From positions 1 through 64,000 of the forward strand of contig NZ_JRVC01000021.1 of assembly GCF_000807925.1 (NCBI RefSeq): 64,000 nucleotides of DNA, written 5' to 3'. Source of the DNA: Novosphingobium subterraneum (GTDB lineage Bacteria > Pseudomonadota > Alphaproteobacteria > Sphingomonadales > Sphingomonadaceae). The position numbers and the translations under genes were made by a program. Under the pieces are notes generated by a model. The model worked only from the letters and a program-made list of their open reading frames with translations, searched no databases and had not been told where the DNA came from. Positions 1-9,203 of this stretch are shown one piece after another (the stretch's first letter is position 1; the number at the start of each line of letters is the position of its first letter).

Positions 1-221
1 GGGCAACCACCTGACCAGCGCGTCCTGATCGCGTGGAAGCGCACCCCGCGATTACCCCATGTGTTTAACCCTGTTGGTCAGCGCCCCGGTCGCCCCAAAC
101 ACGGGTGTTGCCTGCCCGGCCGATGCGAAGGCTTCGCGCCCCTGCCAGCAGGCCGCAAGGCCGTTACAGGCGGGGGCAAGAAGCGAGCGAGCCGGGCCAT
201 TATTTCGTGCGTCCCGATCGA

Positions 222-263
222 CAAAAAAGAAGGGCATCCGGCGGTGAGACCGGACACCCTTCT
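222..263 (-). terminator. Rho-independent terminator of the DUF2493 gene
   Basis: Two 14-base arms (228-241 and 250-263) pair at 12 of 14 positions around an 8-base loop. On the minus strand the stem is followed by a run of T (222-228). It lies about 28 bases past the stop codon at 291, so it probably ends the minus-strand transcript of the SLOG gene. The 220 bases to its left show no convincing gene. Confidence 0.75.
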
Positions 264-290
264 GGTTGATTGGGAAGGTGGCGCCCCCGC

Positions 291-1334
291 TCAGAACGGC
301 GGGAGATCGTCGCCATTGGCAACCCGCTTCATCGCTGGGCGTTCAGCCTGCGCCGGGTCCTTGGCGCGCTGCGCTGGAGGCTCGTGCTGGGCCGATGCGT
401 CGCGCACGATATGCAGGGGGATGCGGGCCTCACGCAGCCGGTCGGCAAGGTTCGCCTGAATGCCGCCGCCGCTACACACCACCGCCTCGACCGGCTTGAA
501 GGCCAGCATGCGCGCATTGCGCTGATAGGGCGCCGAAGGTCCCCGCGAGGTATCGGGCTTGCACAGGATCACCGGCACATTGTGGCGCGATGCCCAGGCG
601 GCTGCGATCACGTCCGCGCCCTTGTTCTGGGCGGTGGTTGCCAGCGCCATCGACGGCACCCGTGCGTGGATCGCATCGAGGTAGTCTTCAACGAGGGCAA
701 TGTCGGTGAACTGCTGCCCGCCCGAGAACACCACGACTGGTCCTGAGGGGGCGAACTGCTCGCGCCGCTGTGCCTTCTGCGCCGCGAGATAGTCGCGCGC
801 CTCGATCATCGAGGCGTTGGTCTTGGACGAGACCCGCGAGCCGCGCACCGGCGAGAAGGGCCGGCCGGTCTCGACGAGGTAGATGCGGGCGGCATGGTCG
901 CGCATGCATTCCATCGCGTCGCGGCATTCGGCGAGGCTGCGGGCCTGCATGGTCAGGTCTTCAAGGTCGGTCGCATAGACCTCGCTTGGATCGTATTCGC
1001 GCAGCTTCTCCTGCAGCCGGTTGGCCATCGCATCCTCGCGGTCATCGAGGCGTTTGGCGACGACGTGGAAGCTGTTGGCGATCCCCCAGGCGACCTCGCT
1101 GGCGAAATCCTCCATCCGGGTGTCGCGGAACAGGTCGAAGACCGTTGCCAGCATCATCTCGATGGCTGATTGCGCGGTCTCGGGATCGGGCATTTCGCTG
1201 CTGCTCGGTTCGTGCTCGATCGAGAGCTTGGCAAACTCGGTCTGCTCCATGAATGCCCGGGCGTAGTCGGGTGTGGCGATTTCACGCGCATAGTGTTCGG
1301 CAAGGTCGGCGAAGTTCGAGAAACGGTCCGTCAT
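291..1334 (-). CDS. DUF2493 / SLOG-domain plasmid protein
   Basis: A soluble protein of about 347 residues. The N-terminal two thirds is helical and charged. The C-terminal third carries a Rossmann-like SLOG/DUF2493 core, with a short hydrophobic strand ending in VVFSGGQQFTD, then a segment around NKGADVIAAAWA and a later strand VEAVVCSGG. SLOG domains bind nucleotides or nucleotide derivatives, but the ligand here is unknown. The ATG at 1334 is preferred over one 17 codons upstream because a GGAGG-type ribosome site sits just before it. Proteins of this kind are common on sphingomonad and rhizobial plasmids. No enzymatic role can be assigned from sequence alone. Confidence 0.75.
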   Translation of the reverse strand: MTDRFSNFADLAEHYAREIATPDYARAFMEQTEFAKLSIEHEPSSSEMPDPETAQSAIEMMLATVFDLFRDTRMEDFASEVAWGIANSFHVVAKRLDDREDAMANRLQEKLREYDPSEVYATDLEDLTMQARSLAECRDAMECMRDHAARIYLVETGRPFSPVRGSRVSSKTNASMIEARDYLAAQKAQRREQFAPSGPVVVFSGGQQFTDIALVEDYLDAIHARVPSMALATTAQNKGADVIAAAWASRHNVPVILCKPDTSRGPSAPYQRNARMLAFKPVEAVVCSGGGIQANLADRLREARIPLHIVRDASAQHEPPAQRAKDPAQAERPAMKRVANGDDLPPF

Positions 1335-2317
1335 GATAACCTCCAAAAGGAATTTTCTCTCATCACACTGATGAAAGATGCCCATCGGAGGGACGCCGGA
1401 GTCAGGCAGTCAGGGACGGCGGCGCGAACGCGCTGCCGCCGCGAACAGCGGGCGCGGGGGGAGCCGATTTTTGCTCGCAAGGCGGTTAGCCGCCGCAGGC
1501 CAAAATCGGGGGGCACCCGCGATCCTTGACGGCCGCCAATCTCCCAGGCGTCATGCTATGGCGATGCTGATTTCGCTCAGCCACCGAGATGAGAGAGAGA
1601 TTACGGTTTTGCCCCCGCACCCCTCTGGGCGTTCGGGGTTAACCGCAAAACGCCACTCCTCTACGCCCCGCCTGACCATCCTGAACGAGGACGGTCATGG
1701 GCGCGCGGCGGGGCGCTCTGGCTGCGCCAATTCTGGCGCGGCCCAACACAAAGCGGACCCCTTGCCGGAGACAGTCAGTCGGCCCGTGGCCCGGTGCATC
1801 GCACGGGCGCGGGGCGGCGACGAAGGCGGAGTGCAAGAGTGCCGGCGGCCCAACGCGAGGAACTTCGCACCCGCAGGAGCGCAGCCCGCAAGGGCGCGCG
1901 GGACCGAGTGCGGCAATCTTGACGGGGCCGCTCATTCGTTAGCGCGCTGGGGGAAGGGGAATTGCTTTGAGGATAAGATGCACAGGCTCGCCAAATCTGT
2001 TTGGAATGTTAGGATACGAGGCATGTCCAAGGCGAGCCTTGCCCCCCATGATGAACTGGCCCGGCGAAACCGGGACAGGCAGCGCCTTCGTGCAATCTTG
2101 CGGGAAGGGGCACAATCTGCGCCGGGATGTCCTGCTGATCAGCGATATTTCGCGGCGCTCCGTGCGCGGGTGGCGCAGTGTGCAGATGGGCCATATCCCG
2201 GGGCCAGTGCGTAATTCGCGAAAATTCGCTCATATTGCGTCTTAAGTATCATTTTGTCGCATAAAGCGCTTCTTAAATCTCGAATCTTCAGGTATGAGGC
2301 TCCGCAAGGAGCAAACA
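1335..2317. other. Long non-coding stretch with nested hairpins
   Basis: About 980 bases between two divergent genes contain no gene I trust. Open frames here are arginine-rich and look like GC-driven shadows. The left part holds a nested inverted repeat: CCGATTTT at 1464 pairs with AAAATCGG ending at 1509, enclosing GGCGG-TTAG-CCGCC. A second weaker structure around 1605-1650 repeats the TTTTGC/GCAAAA theme. The last 90 bases are AT-rich and must hold the promoter of the Fic gene. Confidence 0.5.
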
Positions 2318-3805
2318 ATGTCCAGAAATTCGCTCGCGGCGCTCCCTGAAGTTTTCGTTTCGGACGCAGCGATCTCCAAAGCTGTCTATCAGGCGGTGGA
2401 GCGCGGGGAATTGCGCAAACTTGGCTCGCGCCTCTACACTCGCAATCTCGGCGAGGAACCTGAACGACTGGTGCGGCGCAACTGGTACAACCTCGTCGCC
2501 GCATATTATCCTGATGCGATCATTGCCGATCGCACAGCGCTGGAAGGAAAGCCGGCCGAGGATGGTTCGGTATTCCTGATCTCGTCGAAGCGACGCGAAA
2601 CCGAGTTGCCAGGCCTTGTCTTGCGACCGAGGTCGGGCCCTGCAGCTCTCGACAGTGATCGCCCGTTCAGTGGGGTCCGGCTAGCTTCGACGGCCAGGGC
2701 CTATCTCGAAAACATGCGGCCGACGCGCGGGCGCGGTGGCCGGATATCGAGAACTGTATCCCGCGCCGAACTGGAAGAGCGGCTCGACCGGATGCTGCGC
2801 AGCCAGGGTGAGGGGGCCATCAATCGGCTGCGTGACGATGCGCGGGCGCTTGCATCGGCACTCGACTACGAGGCCGAGGCCGCCGAGCTCGACGGCCTGA
2901 TCGGCTCGCTACTCGGGACTCGCGAAGCGGTGATGCAGAGCGAAATCGGCAAGGCTCGTCTGGCGGGGCATCCGTTCGACCCGGCGCGCGTCGAAATGTT
3001 CGAAGAGCTGTTCTCGGCATTGCGCGAGACCGTACCGGAGCGCCGGCCCGTACCCGCGCGTAGCGCAGAGGCGACCTCGACCCTGGCGTTTTACGAAGCC
3101 TATTTTTCGAACTTCATCGAGGGCACCGAGTTCAGCGTCGAAGAAGCCGCCGATATTGTCTTCGAGGGTGTCATACCGACCGAACGGCCCGCGGACGCGC
3201 ATGACGTACTTGGCACCTTCCGAGTGGTTTCGGACCTGGTCCGCATGAAGGTTCTGCCAAGCGATTATGCGTCCTTGCGCGAATTGCTCATGGACCGACA
3301 TGCCGCCGTTATGGAAGCGCGCCCTGACAAGCTGCCGGGAGCCTTCAAGCAACGCGGCAATCAAGCGGGCGCGACAGTGTTCGTCGCGCCCGATCTGGTC
3401 GAAGGTACGCTCGATCGAGGCTTCGGCTTCTTGCAGGCCCTAGGCGAACCCTTCCAACGGGCCATTTTCATGATGACGCTGGTCAGCGAAGTTCATCCCT
3501 TCGCTGACGGCAATGGCCGGATCGCGCGGATCATGATGAACGCCGAGCTGCTGGCGCATGGCGAAGAGCGCATCATCATCCCGACGGCCTATCGCACCGA
3601 CTACCTGAGCGCCCTCAAGGCATTCTCGCACAATCGCCAGACAGCGCCGCTGATCCGCATGCTCGATGTCGCGCAAGCATTCACGCACGCCGTTGACTGG
3701 AGCACCCTGGAATCGGCGCGGGCCATGCTGATGGCCAGCAACGCCTTCGATCAGGGTGAGGACGCAAAGCTTCGGCCCGTAGCCATCGGACTTGGCCGCA
3801 CATGA
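2318..3805 (+). CDS. Fic-domain protein with AbiEi-like winged-helix N-terminus
   Basis: About 495 residues. Residues 1-130 resemble the type IV antitoxin AbiEi/winged-helix region: a helix-turn-helix segment (AISKAVYQAVERGELRKL), then RLYTRN and a YYPDAIIADRTALEG segment. The C-terminal half is a Fic domain with the catalytic motif HPFADGNGR at about residue 393. Fic enzymes usually transfer AMP from ATP to a hydroxyl on a target protein. An inhibitory-helix motif of the S/T-xxx-E-G type (SNFIEG, about residue 264) lies before the Fic core, as in class II Fic proteins that hold themselves in check. The start at 2318 has AAGGA upstream. The small gene at 3825 follows by 19 bases and is probably co-transcribed. 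The winged helix suggests autoregulation (inferred). Confidence 0.8.
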   Translation: MSRNSLAALPEVFVSDAAISKAVYQAVERGELRKLGSRLYTRNLGEEPERLVRRNWYNLVAAYYPDAIIADRTALEGKPAEDGSVFLISSKRRETELPGLVLRPRSGPAALDSDRPFSGVRLASTARAYLENMRPTRGRGGRISRTVSRAELEERLDRMLRSQGEGAINRLRDDARALASALDYEAEAAELDGLIGSLLGTREAVMQSEIGKARLAGHPFDPARVEMFEELFSALRETVPERRPVPARSAEATSTLAFYEAYFSNFIEGTEFSVEEAADIVFEGVIPTERPADAHDVLGTFRVVSDLVRMKVLPSDYASLRELLMDRHAAVMEARPDKLPGAFKQRGNQAGATVFVAPDLVEGTLDRGFGFLQALGEPFQRAIFMMTLVSEVHPFADGNGRIARIMMNAELLAHGEERIIIPTAYRTDYLSALKAFSHNRQTAPLIRMLDVAQAFTHAVDWSTLESARAMLMASNAFDQGEDAKLRPVAIGLGRT

Positions 3806-3824
3806 TCAGGCAGGAAGGTTGAAC

Positions 3825-4100
3825 ATGGAATTCGACGACCAGATGCGGCGCTTCTTTGGGACCGATGATCTCGGAGCGGTTTCACCCGCAGCAATGGCCA
3901 GCGGCGTCGAACGGATGCAGGTCGAGTTCGGGCTCGAGCCCGACAAGGGCCGCAGATTCGCGATGTGGTCCCTGCTCTACATGCTGGGCTCGGCACCCGA
4001 CCTCGATGTTGCCTTCAAGGACGATCGCGACCGCGATGCGGCACGCACGTTCATGGACCTGCTGGACCAGGCGAATGAGGACGCAAGCGGACCGCGCTAA
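3825..4100 (+). CDS. Small acidic protein downstream of Fic
   Basis: A 91-residue acidic, mainly helical protein with no signal peptide or membrane segment and no family I can name. A good ribosome site (AGGAAGG) sits 7-12 bases before its ATG. Its position right after the fic gene suggests a partner or regulator of that protein, but this is inference. Its codons 12-20 (GTDDLGAVS) are written by DNA nearly identical to the RepA iteron of this same plasmid, so part of the coding sequence may double as a replication-protein site. Confidence 0.6.
   Translation: MEFDDQMRRFFGTDDLGAVSPAAMASGVERMQVEFGLEPDKGRRFAMWSLLYMLGSAPDLDVAFKDDRDRDAARTFMDLLDQANEDASGPR
3858..3883 (+). repeat. Iteron-like site inside a coding region
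   Basis: These 26 bases match 29778-29803 (inside repA) at 25 positions, and 22 of them match the origin copy at 30929-30950 almost perfectly. The core on the minus strand is CCGAGATCATCGGT. It lies 26 kb from the origin. Confidence 0.7.
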
Positions 4101-4112
4101 GGCGCTAACCGT

Positions 4113-4985
4113 TCAATGGAGCGTTTCGCCATCGCGATTGCGGACGGGTTCCCTGTCCGTGCAGTGAGCAAGCCACTCTATGGCACCATGGGTGCAGAAC
4201 CAGTCGATCCCGAGTTCCTGAGCATACCATGCAGCTTCGCTCTCGCGGCCGGGCGAATAGGTGCCGGATCCCTCGTGCCAAAGCCCTGAGTTGGCGAGAT
4301 AGTGCGGGATGTGGCGATTGGCGAGGTAGGCCTTCGCCGCCATGTCGCGCGTGTGCTCGCAGTCGCCTTGCATCCGGTAGGCAAGCAGCACGCGGGTGAA
4401 TTCCATGAAGGCCGAGATTTCATCACGGTGCTTGTCGAGCAAGTCTTCCGCTGCCTGATAGGCATCCGACCGGATTAGCCATATCAGAAGGACGTAGCGC
4501 AGACCTTGATTGTCGTTCGGATTTAGGTCGAGCATCTCGTGCAAGTGGGCGATTGCGGCGATCCGCTCACCCTTGTCACAAGAATACCAGAGATCCTGAG
4601 CCAGCGCGAAACGCGCGCGCATATAAGGGCGGGTATCGAGAACCAGCCAGAAATCGCCCTTGACCTCGGCAAATCGTCGTTCGCCGACCGCGAGTTCACC
4701 GGCGCAAACCGCACGCAAAAGATATTCGCGGCGCTGCGAGTCCGAGAGATTGCGAAGCTCGGAGAGTTGCAGCCAGGCATCAGCACAAAGCGGCGACCGG
4801 GCGAGGGCCTTGCGGGCCAGCAAATTGCGACGCGTCCGGTCAGGCTCGTCCCAAGCGTCATAGGCAAACTGCTGCGCTTCGTTGATATCGTCGGAACTGC
4901 CGCCGCCGCCGCTGCTGGAAAGCTTGCGCAGTCCATCGCAATCCGGGAAGCGCTCGAGGTCGGAGCCGGATTGCTTGGACGTCAT
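4113..4985 (-). CDS. TPR-like (ST7-related) protein
   Basis: A 290-residue soluble protein built of helical pairs. The segments DEPDRTRRNLLARKAL, ADAWLQLSEL, PYMRARFALAQDLWYSCDKGER and HLHEMLDLNPNDNQGLRYVLL have the spacing of tetratricopeptide repeats and resemble the ST7-type arrangement. Such proteins act as protein-binding scaffolds. It starts 15 bases after the end of vapC on the same strand and may be transcribed with vapBC. The N-terminal 35 residues are Ser/Gly-rich and low in complexity. No catalytic motif is seen. Confidence 0.6.
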   Translation of the reverse strand: MTSKQSGSDLERFPDCDGLRKLSSSGGGGSSDDINEAQQFAYDAWDEPDRTRRNLLARKALARSPLCADAWLQLSELRNLSDSQRREYLLRAVCAGELAVGERRFAEVKGDFWLVLDTRPYMRARFALAQDLWYSCDKGERIAAIAHLHEMLDLNPNDNQGLRYVLLIWLIRSDAYQAAEDLLDKHRDEISAFMEFTRVLLAYRMQGDCEHTRDMAAKAYLANRHIPHYLANSGLWHEGSGTYSPGRESEAAWYAQELGIDWFCTHGAIEWLAHCTDREPVRNRDGETLH

Positions 4986-5000
4986 CTCAATTGCCTTCCC

Positions 5001-5390
5001 TCAGCGAATGACTGCGACGCTAACCCCGGCGGCGGCGGCAACGGTCCGCCACTGCTTGTCCGCAGTCAGGGCTGGGAGGCCATCGCGGCGGGCCAGTGCA
5101 AGGCAGAACCGGTCGCCGAGCGACAGGCCGGCTTCGGCCGTCGCGGCGCGCAAGCGTCCGGCGATCGTGGCAAGGCCGTGGTCCGCATCGACGATGGCCA
5201 TCGGCAAGGGTTTCAGCATCGCATCGACTTCGCCCGCTGGCATGCCGGCGTGAATGAAGTGGCTGACGACTTCGGCAAAGTTGACGCTGGACATGCGAGC
5301 ATCCGCGATGGCGTCGGCAACCTTGTCGGCTCCGGGCTCGTCCCGGAGCAAGGCAAGGAGCGCTGAGGCATCGAGCACCACTTCGCTCAT
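5001..5390 (-). CDS. vapC: PIN-domain toxin VapC
   Basis: A 129-residue PIN-domain endoribonuclease toxin. The expected acidic residues are present: Asp7 in the opening strand (VVLDASALLALL), Glu40, Asp93 in LSLGDRFCLALA and Asp111 in LTADKQW. These bind magnesium in VapC enzymes, which cut tRNA or rRNA when freed from their antitoxin. The start codon overlaps the antitoxin stop by four bases (ATGA), typical of a translationally coupled toxin-antitoxin pair that stabilises a plasmid. The RNA target cannot be read from the sequence. Confidence 0.9.
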   Translation of the reverse strand: MSEVVLDASALLALLRDEPGADKVADAIADARMSSVNFAEVVSHFIHAGMPAGEVDAMLKPLPMAIVDADHGLATIAGRLRAATAEAGLSLGDRFCLALARRDGLPALTADKQWRTVAAAAGVSVAVIR

Positions 5391-5632
5391 TCGCCGGATT
5401 CCTCACGGCGGCGGGCAAGGAAGGCATCGACCGAGGCCTCGGACTTGCCGCCCGTGTACTTTTTCGCGAGCGCCTGCGCGTGAGCGATGGACTGCGCGAC
5501 CGTTCGCAAGATGACGCCGTCCTCGGTTTCCTCGACCAGCAAGGCGCCGCCACCAGCGAGGCCGAGCCGCTTGCGGATATCGGCAGGCAGGCTCATCCGG
5601 CCGTTTGGCGTGATCGTCACTTGAACCGTCAT
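5387..5632 (-). CDS. vapB: AbrB/MazE-type antitoxin VapB
   Basis: An 81-residue antitoxin. Residues 1-45 form a swapped-hairpin AbrB/SpoVT DNA-binding domain (VTITPNGRMSLPADIRKRLGL). The charged C-terminal tail (KKYTGGKSEASVDAFLARRREE) should wrap around and block VapC. The ATG at 5632 matches the family start; an upstream in-frame ATG would add 14 residues of no family likeness. The AT-rich stretch just upstream is the likely site of autorepression. Confidence 0.88.
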   Translation of the reverse strand: MTVQVTITPNGRMSLPADIRKRLGLAGGGALLVEETEDGVILRTVAQSIAHAQALAKKYTGGKSEASVDAFLARRREESGE

Positions 5633-5865
5633 GGCAGTGCTCCAGGTCGCTTGGCATGCCCCTACACGAGGCAATGTTCGGACATGAATTGCATCTTATG
5701 CCATAAAACAGAAAACGTGTCACATGCACCGCATTATGGCACGATCGTCCGGATTGATAATATTTCTTATGTTAATACCGATACCATAACTGTCCATGTA
5801 AACTGTGTCCAGTGTGATGGCGAAAGGCTTGCAGTCACGGGGGTCTTTCAACAGTATCAGCGACC

Positions 5866-7080
5866 GTGTCCACTCCGTTCGCTACGACGCCCTGGCAGGC
5901 TGCGCGCATCGAAATGCCCGGCGGTCGCCGGTCGTGGACGGTATTGGATGATGACGGCGATGTCGTCGAGTGCCTTCGTCACTGGATCGTCCATCTCGAA
6001 CAGACCCATGCGTCACCAAACACGATCCGCGCTTATGTTCGCCACGTTGTGGACTTCGCTAGCTTCCTCGGCGCAAACGGCGCCGGCATCCATGAAGCCA
6101 CGGTTGCGCTGTATGACAGCTTCCTTGCCTGGCGGCTTGCCCGCCGAAAGGATGCGCTGCCAAGTCCTCGGCTGATCCTGCTACGCAAGCAGGAAACGCG
6201 GATTCTGGCACCATCGACGCGCAACCAGATCCAGCTCGCGGTCAAATCGTTCTACCGCTTTTACAACGGCACTGACGACTTCGCGGTCGATACGACCGAG
6301 GTCACAAAGGCCTATGACGGCCACCGGATCTACAAGCCGTTCCTTGAGCATATCAGCCAGCGACGGACGACACGGCGCAAAGACCGTTATCTCTCGGGCG
6401 ATCCCGGCCGGGTCCAGCAGCAGGTGCTCAAGAAGCGGCTGACGCCGAGCGAGGTTCTGCGGCTGATCGAGGCCTGCGGGCTCGCGCGCGACGCCTTCCT
6501 GGTCGTGCTGCTCTACAACACCGGCCTTAGGATCGGTGAAGCGCTGGGCCTGCGCCATGTCGATATCGATCTCGCCGAAAAGGTCATCTGGGTCGTTCCG
6601 CGCGAAGACAATGCCAATGAGGCCCGTGCGAAATCGGGCCGGACGCGCGGTGTGCCGGTGCACGACTACGTGCTCAACATGTACGTCGATTACATCACCA
6701 GCGACGAATATCTGCCAGCCTTCGAGTCCGGCGCCGAGTACGTCTTCACCAATGTCAAAGCCGGCGTCATCGGGCACGCCATGAGCCTGTCCTACGCGCA
6801 GAAGCTCGCGGGCCTGCTGGAGCAGCGCACCCATATCGCCTTCAGCTGGCACATGTTCCGCCACAGCCATGCATCCGAGGCGATCGCGGCGGGATACAGC
6901 CTGCTCGAAGTGGCCGACCGGCTCGGGCATGCCAGCCCGCAAACGACAGCGGCGTTCTATCAGCACCTGTTCGCCTCGGAAATCCGCAGGCTTTACCTCA
7001 CAGGACCCGACGAGGTGCATGAAAGGCTTGAGAAACTTCGCGAGGCTGAGCTGCTCGGAAAGGATCTGCGATGGGCCTGA
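5866..7080 (+). CDS. tnpA: Tyrosine recombinase, Tn554 TnpA-like
   Basis: A 404-residue tyrosine site-specific recombinase. An N-terminal SAM-like core-binding domain (HASPNTIRAYVRHVVDFASFL) is followed by the catalytic domain. The first Arg is in YNTGLRIGEALGLR, HxxR is in WHMFRHSHASEA, then GHASPQTTAAFYQH with the nucleophile Tyr. It is the first of three overlapping genes with the order and sizes of Tn554 tnpA-tnpB-tnpC (361, 630 and 125 residues in the type element). The start is GTG at 5866; an ATG 16 codons later is an alternative. Tn554-type elements move to specific sites without terminal inverted repeats. Confidence 0.85.
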   Translation: MSTPFATTPWQAARIEMPGGRRSWTVLDDDGDVVECLRHWIVHLEQTHASPNTIRAYVRHVVDFASFLGANGAGIHEATVALYDSFLAWRLARRKDALPSPRLILLRKQETRILAPSTRNQIQLAVKSFYRFYNGTDDFAVDTTEVTKAYDGHRIYKPFLEHISQRRTTRRKDRYLSGDPGRVQQQVLKKRLTPSEVLRLIEACGLARDAFLVVLLYNTGLRIGEALGLRHVDIDLAEKVIWVVPREDNANEARAKSGRTRGVPVHDYVLNMYVDYITSDEYLPAFESGAEYVFTNVKAGVIGHAMSLSYAQKLAGLLEQRTHIAFSWHMFRHSHASEAIAAGYSLLEVADRLGHASPQTTAAFYQHLFASEIRRLYLTGPDEVHERLEKLREAELLGKDLRWA

Positions 7081-9203
7081 CGCCGCTGGCGCTCGTCGGC
7101 GGCACGCCGCACGATACCGATCGCTACAACAACTGGCTTGAGGGGCGCCTCGCGGAGATATCCCCCCTCCTCGTCGCCAATCCCATTTGGTCGGACGCCA
7201 TGATGGGTGAGGTGTTCGGCCATCCCTGGCTGAGCCAGACATACGCAAGCTTGCCGCTTCAGGCTGCGGTTCCGGTACTCACCAACGAGATCAAGGCTTA
7301 CCTGGCGGTATCCGTTCTCGACGATCGCAAGGCGGACGCCCACTGGTTCCAGCGCCGGATCCCGGTGATCCGCTATCTGGTAGAGGAAGGCGCGGACCTG
7401 CTTGGTCACTTTGAGGCGGGCTGCCTTGCCGACATCCCTCACCCCGGCTTCGCGCCATCAGATGACGAGGGTGCGCGCAAACGGAACCACCACAACGATG
7501 CAGTGCTGGAGTGCTACGCCGCCTGGTATGGCGCGAATTATGGACGGCGCAGGCAAAGCCAGACCCGCCAGTGGATCCGGGGCGGCAAGATCGTCACCAG
7601 CGAGTTCCGCTCACCGGAAGTGCAGCTGTTCGGTGATATCCATCGCTTCGCGATCATCAACCGGGCGCAGATGGCACCGATGCATGACCGCGACATCATC
7701 CTGCTCAACGATCTCTACAGCGAGGAGGACACACGCTTCCGCGATCGGCAACGGCGAAGCGACACCTATATCAACTTCCTGAACTTCGAGCCGTGGCTGC
7801 GCCCGCTGATGCGCGGCTTCCTGCTCGACAAGGTCGCACATGGGGAATTTGCGCCAAGAACGGTGATCGCGATGCGATCTCGGTTACGGCTGTTTGCGCA
7901 GTTCCTCCACGAAGAATCCGTCGCTGGTCCTGCGAAGATCAACGAACTAACGATGGAGCGCTATCTTGCATGGGGAAACGCGCGCAATGCCGCCGGCAAG
8001 AACTGGTACACCGACATCGTCCAACTGATGCGGGCAGCACCGGTGCTACTGCCGGGGGAATGGCCGCGGATCGCGCTCGACAAGCGCGCGGCGCGGCGCA
8101 TCCGTTACAAGCAGGCACCGGATGACCCGCGCAACCGGCTCTACGCTTCGCGAGAGGGCGCCAACCGGGCGGCGCCTCCTGAGGCCTTGGCCGCGATGAT
8201 GGCCAGGCTCGATGAACTGCCTGCCCCTATCCCGGTAATCTTCATGATCGGGATCACCACCGGTGCGCGAGCCGAAGACCTGCATGCCTTGCTCTTCGAC
8301 TGCCTGCGGCCCGATCCGCACGACAAGCGGTTCATGCTGTTCACGTTCTGGCAGAACAAGGTCAGCCGCTGGAACACCAAGCCCTTGCTGGCGACCGATC
8401 CCGCGCACCGGGCCATGATCGAGTTGATCGAAGCCCAGCAGGATCGCGTCCGGCAGCGTTACGGGCGCGCCACGAAATACCTGTTCCCCGTCTTTTACGG
8501 CAAGCGGGAATCGTTCCTCGGCTACAACTGGACCTTGCAGGAGCTCAGGATGCTGTGCCTCAGGCACGGGATCGTCGATGGCGAAGGCAAGCCGTTCGAC
8601 TTCTCATGGCATCCGTTGCGCCACCATCGAGGGACACAAATGGCGGCCGAAGGCCACGACATCCTGAGCATCATGTTCGAGCTCGGCCATGCCTCGCCGG
8701 ATATGGCGTCGATGTACGTCAACAAGCGTCTCGATCTCAAGAAGAACGCCTTGCTGCGAAAGGGTGGCGGCCAGTTCTTCACAATCGCGGGCAAGGTCGA
8801 CGAAGCGGTCGGCGATCTCCTGCTGCGCAAGGAAACCATGCTGGCCACGCGGGTCTGCGGCGGCGCCTGCACGCTGCCAGGGCAACTCGGCGAATGGTGC
8901 GAGCACGCCCACGCCTGCCTGACCTGCCGGTTCTTCCGCGCCGATGGCGGCGACGTGGAGCACTTCCGCTGTGAACGGGCCGGACTTTACGCCGCGATCG
9001 AAGGGCTCGAGCAGGAAGCGCAGAACTACGAGGAAGGCGGACAGACCCGCATGGCCGACATCACGCGCAAGCGCCTGCAACGCAATAAGGATGCGGTCCA
9101 CAACACCGACACCATCATCCGCTCCATCGAGGAGCACGGCCTCTACAAGGGTGAAAAGCAGCGCTACAGGCCGGCCACTGCTCGAGAGGAAGCGACGTCA
9201 TGA
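7071..9203 (+). CDS. tnpB: Tyrosine recombinase, Tn554 TnpB-like
   Basis: A 710-residue tyrosine recombinase, the large partner in the Tn554-like set. It overlaps tnpA by 10 bases. The catalytic domain lies around residues 370-580: GITTGARAEDLHALLFD contributes the first Arg, WHPLRHHRGTQMAAEG the His-x-x-Arg/His block, and ELGHASPDMASMYVN the final His and Tyr. The C-terminal region holds a cysteine cluster (CGGACTLPGQ, CEHAHACLTC) likely to bind zinc. TnpB is needed with TnpA and TnpC for Tn554-type transposition. Confidence 0.85.
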   Translation: MGLTPLALVGGTPHDTDRYNNWLEGRLAEISPLLVANPIWSDAMMGEVFGHPWLSQTYASLPLQAAVPVLTNEIKAYLAVSVLDDRKADAHWFQRRIPVIRYLVEEGADLLGHFEAGCLADIPHPGFAPSDDEGARKRNHHNDAVLECYAAWYGANYGRRRQSQTRQWIRGGKIVTSEFRSPEVQLFGDIHRFAIINRAQMAPMHDRDIILLNDLYSEEDTRFRDRQRRSDTYINFLNFEPWLRPLMRGFLLDKVAHGEFAPRTVIAMRSRLRLFAQFLHEESVAGPAKINELTMERYLAWGNARNAAGKNWYTDIVQLMRAAPVLLPGEWPRIALDKRAARRIRYKQAPDDPRNRLYASREGANRAAPPEALAAMMARLDELPAPIPVIFMIGITTGARAEDLHALLFDCLRPDPHDKRFMLFTFWQNKVSRWNTKPLLATDPAHRAMIELIEAQQDRVRQRYGRATKYLFPVFYGKRESFLGYNWTLQELRMLCLRHGIVDGEGKPFDFSWHPLRHHRGTQMAAEGHDILSIMFELGHASPDMASMYVNKRLDLKKNALLRKGGGQFFTIAGKVDEAVGDLLLRKETMLATRVCGGACTLPGQLGEWCEHAHACLTCRFFRADGGDVEHFRCERAGLYAAIEGLEQEAQNYEEGGQTRMADITRKRLQRNKDAVHNTDTIIRSIEEHGLYKGEKQRYRPATAREEATS

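Noticed and set aside
1378..2214. Long plus-strand open frame (about 278 codons)
   Set aside because: Arginine- and proline-rich with no recognisable fold or ribosome site; it looks like a frame kept open by high GC.
6181..7248. Minus-strand open frame opposite tnpA
   Set aside because: Antisense shadow of a recombinase with intact catalytic motifs.
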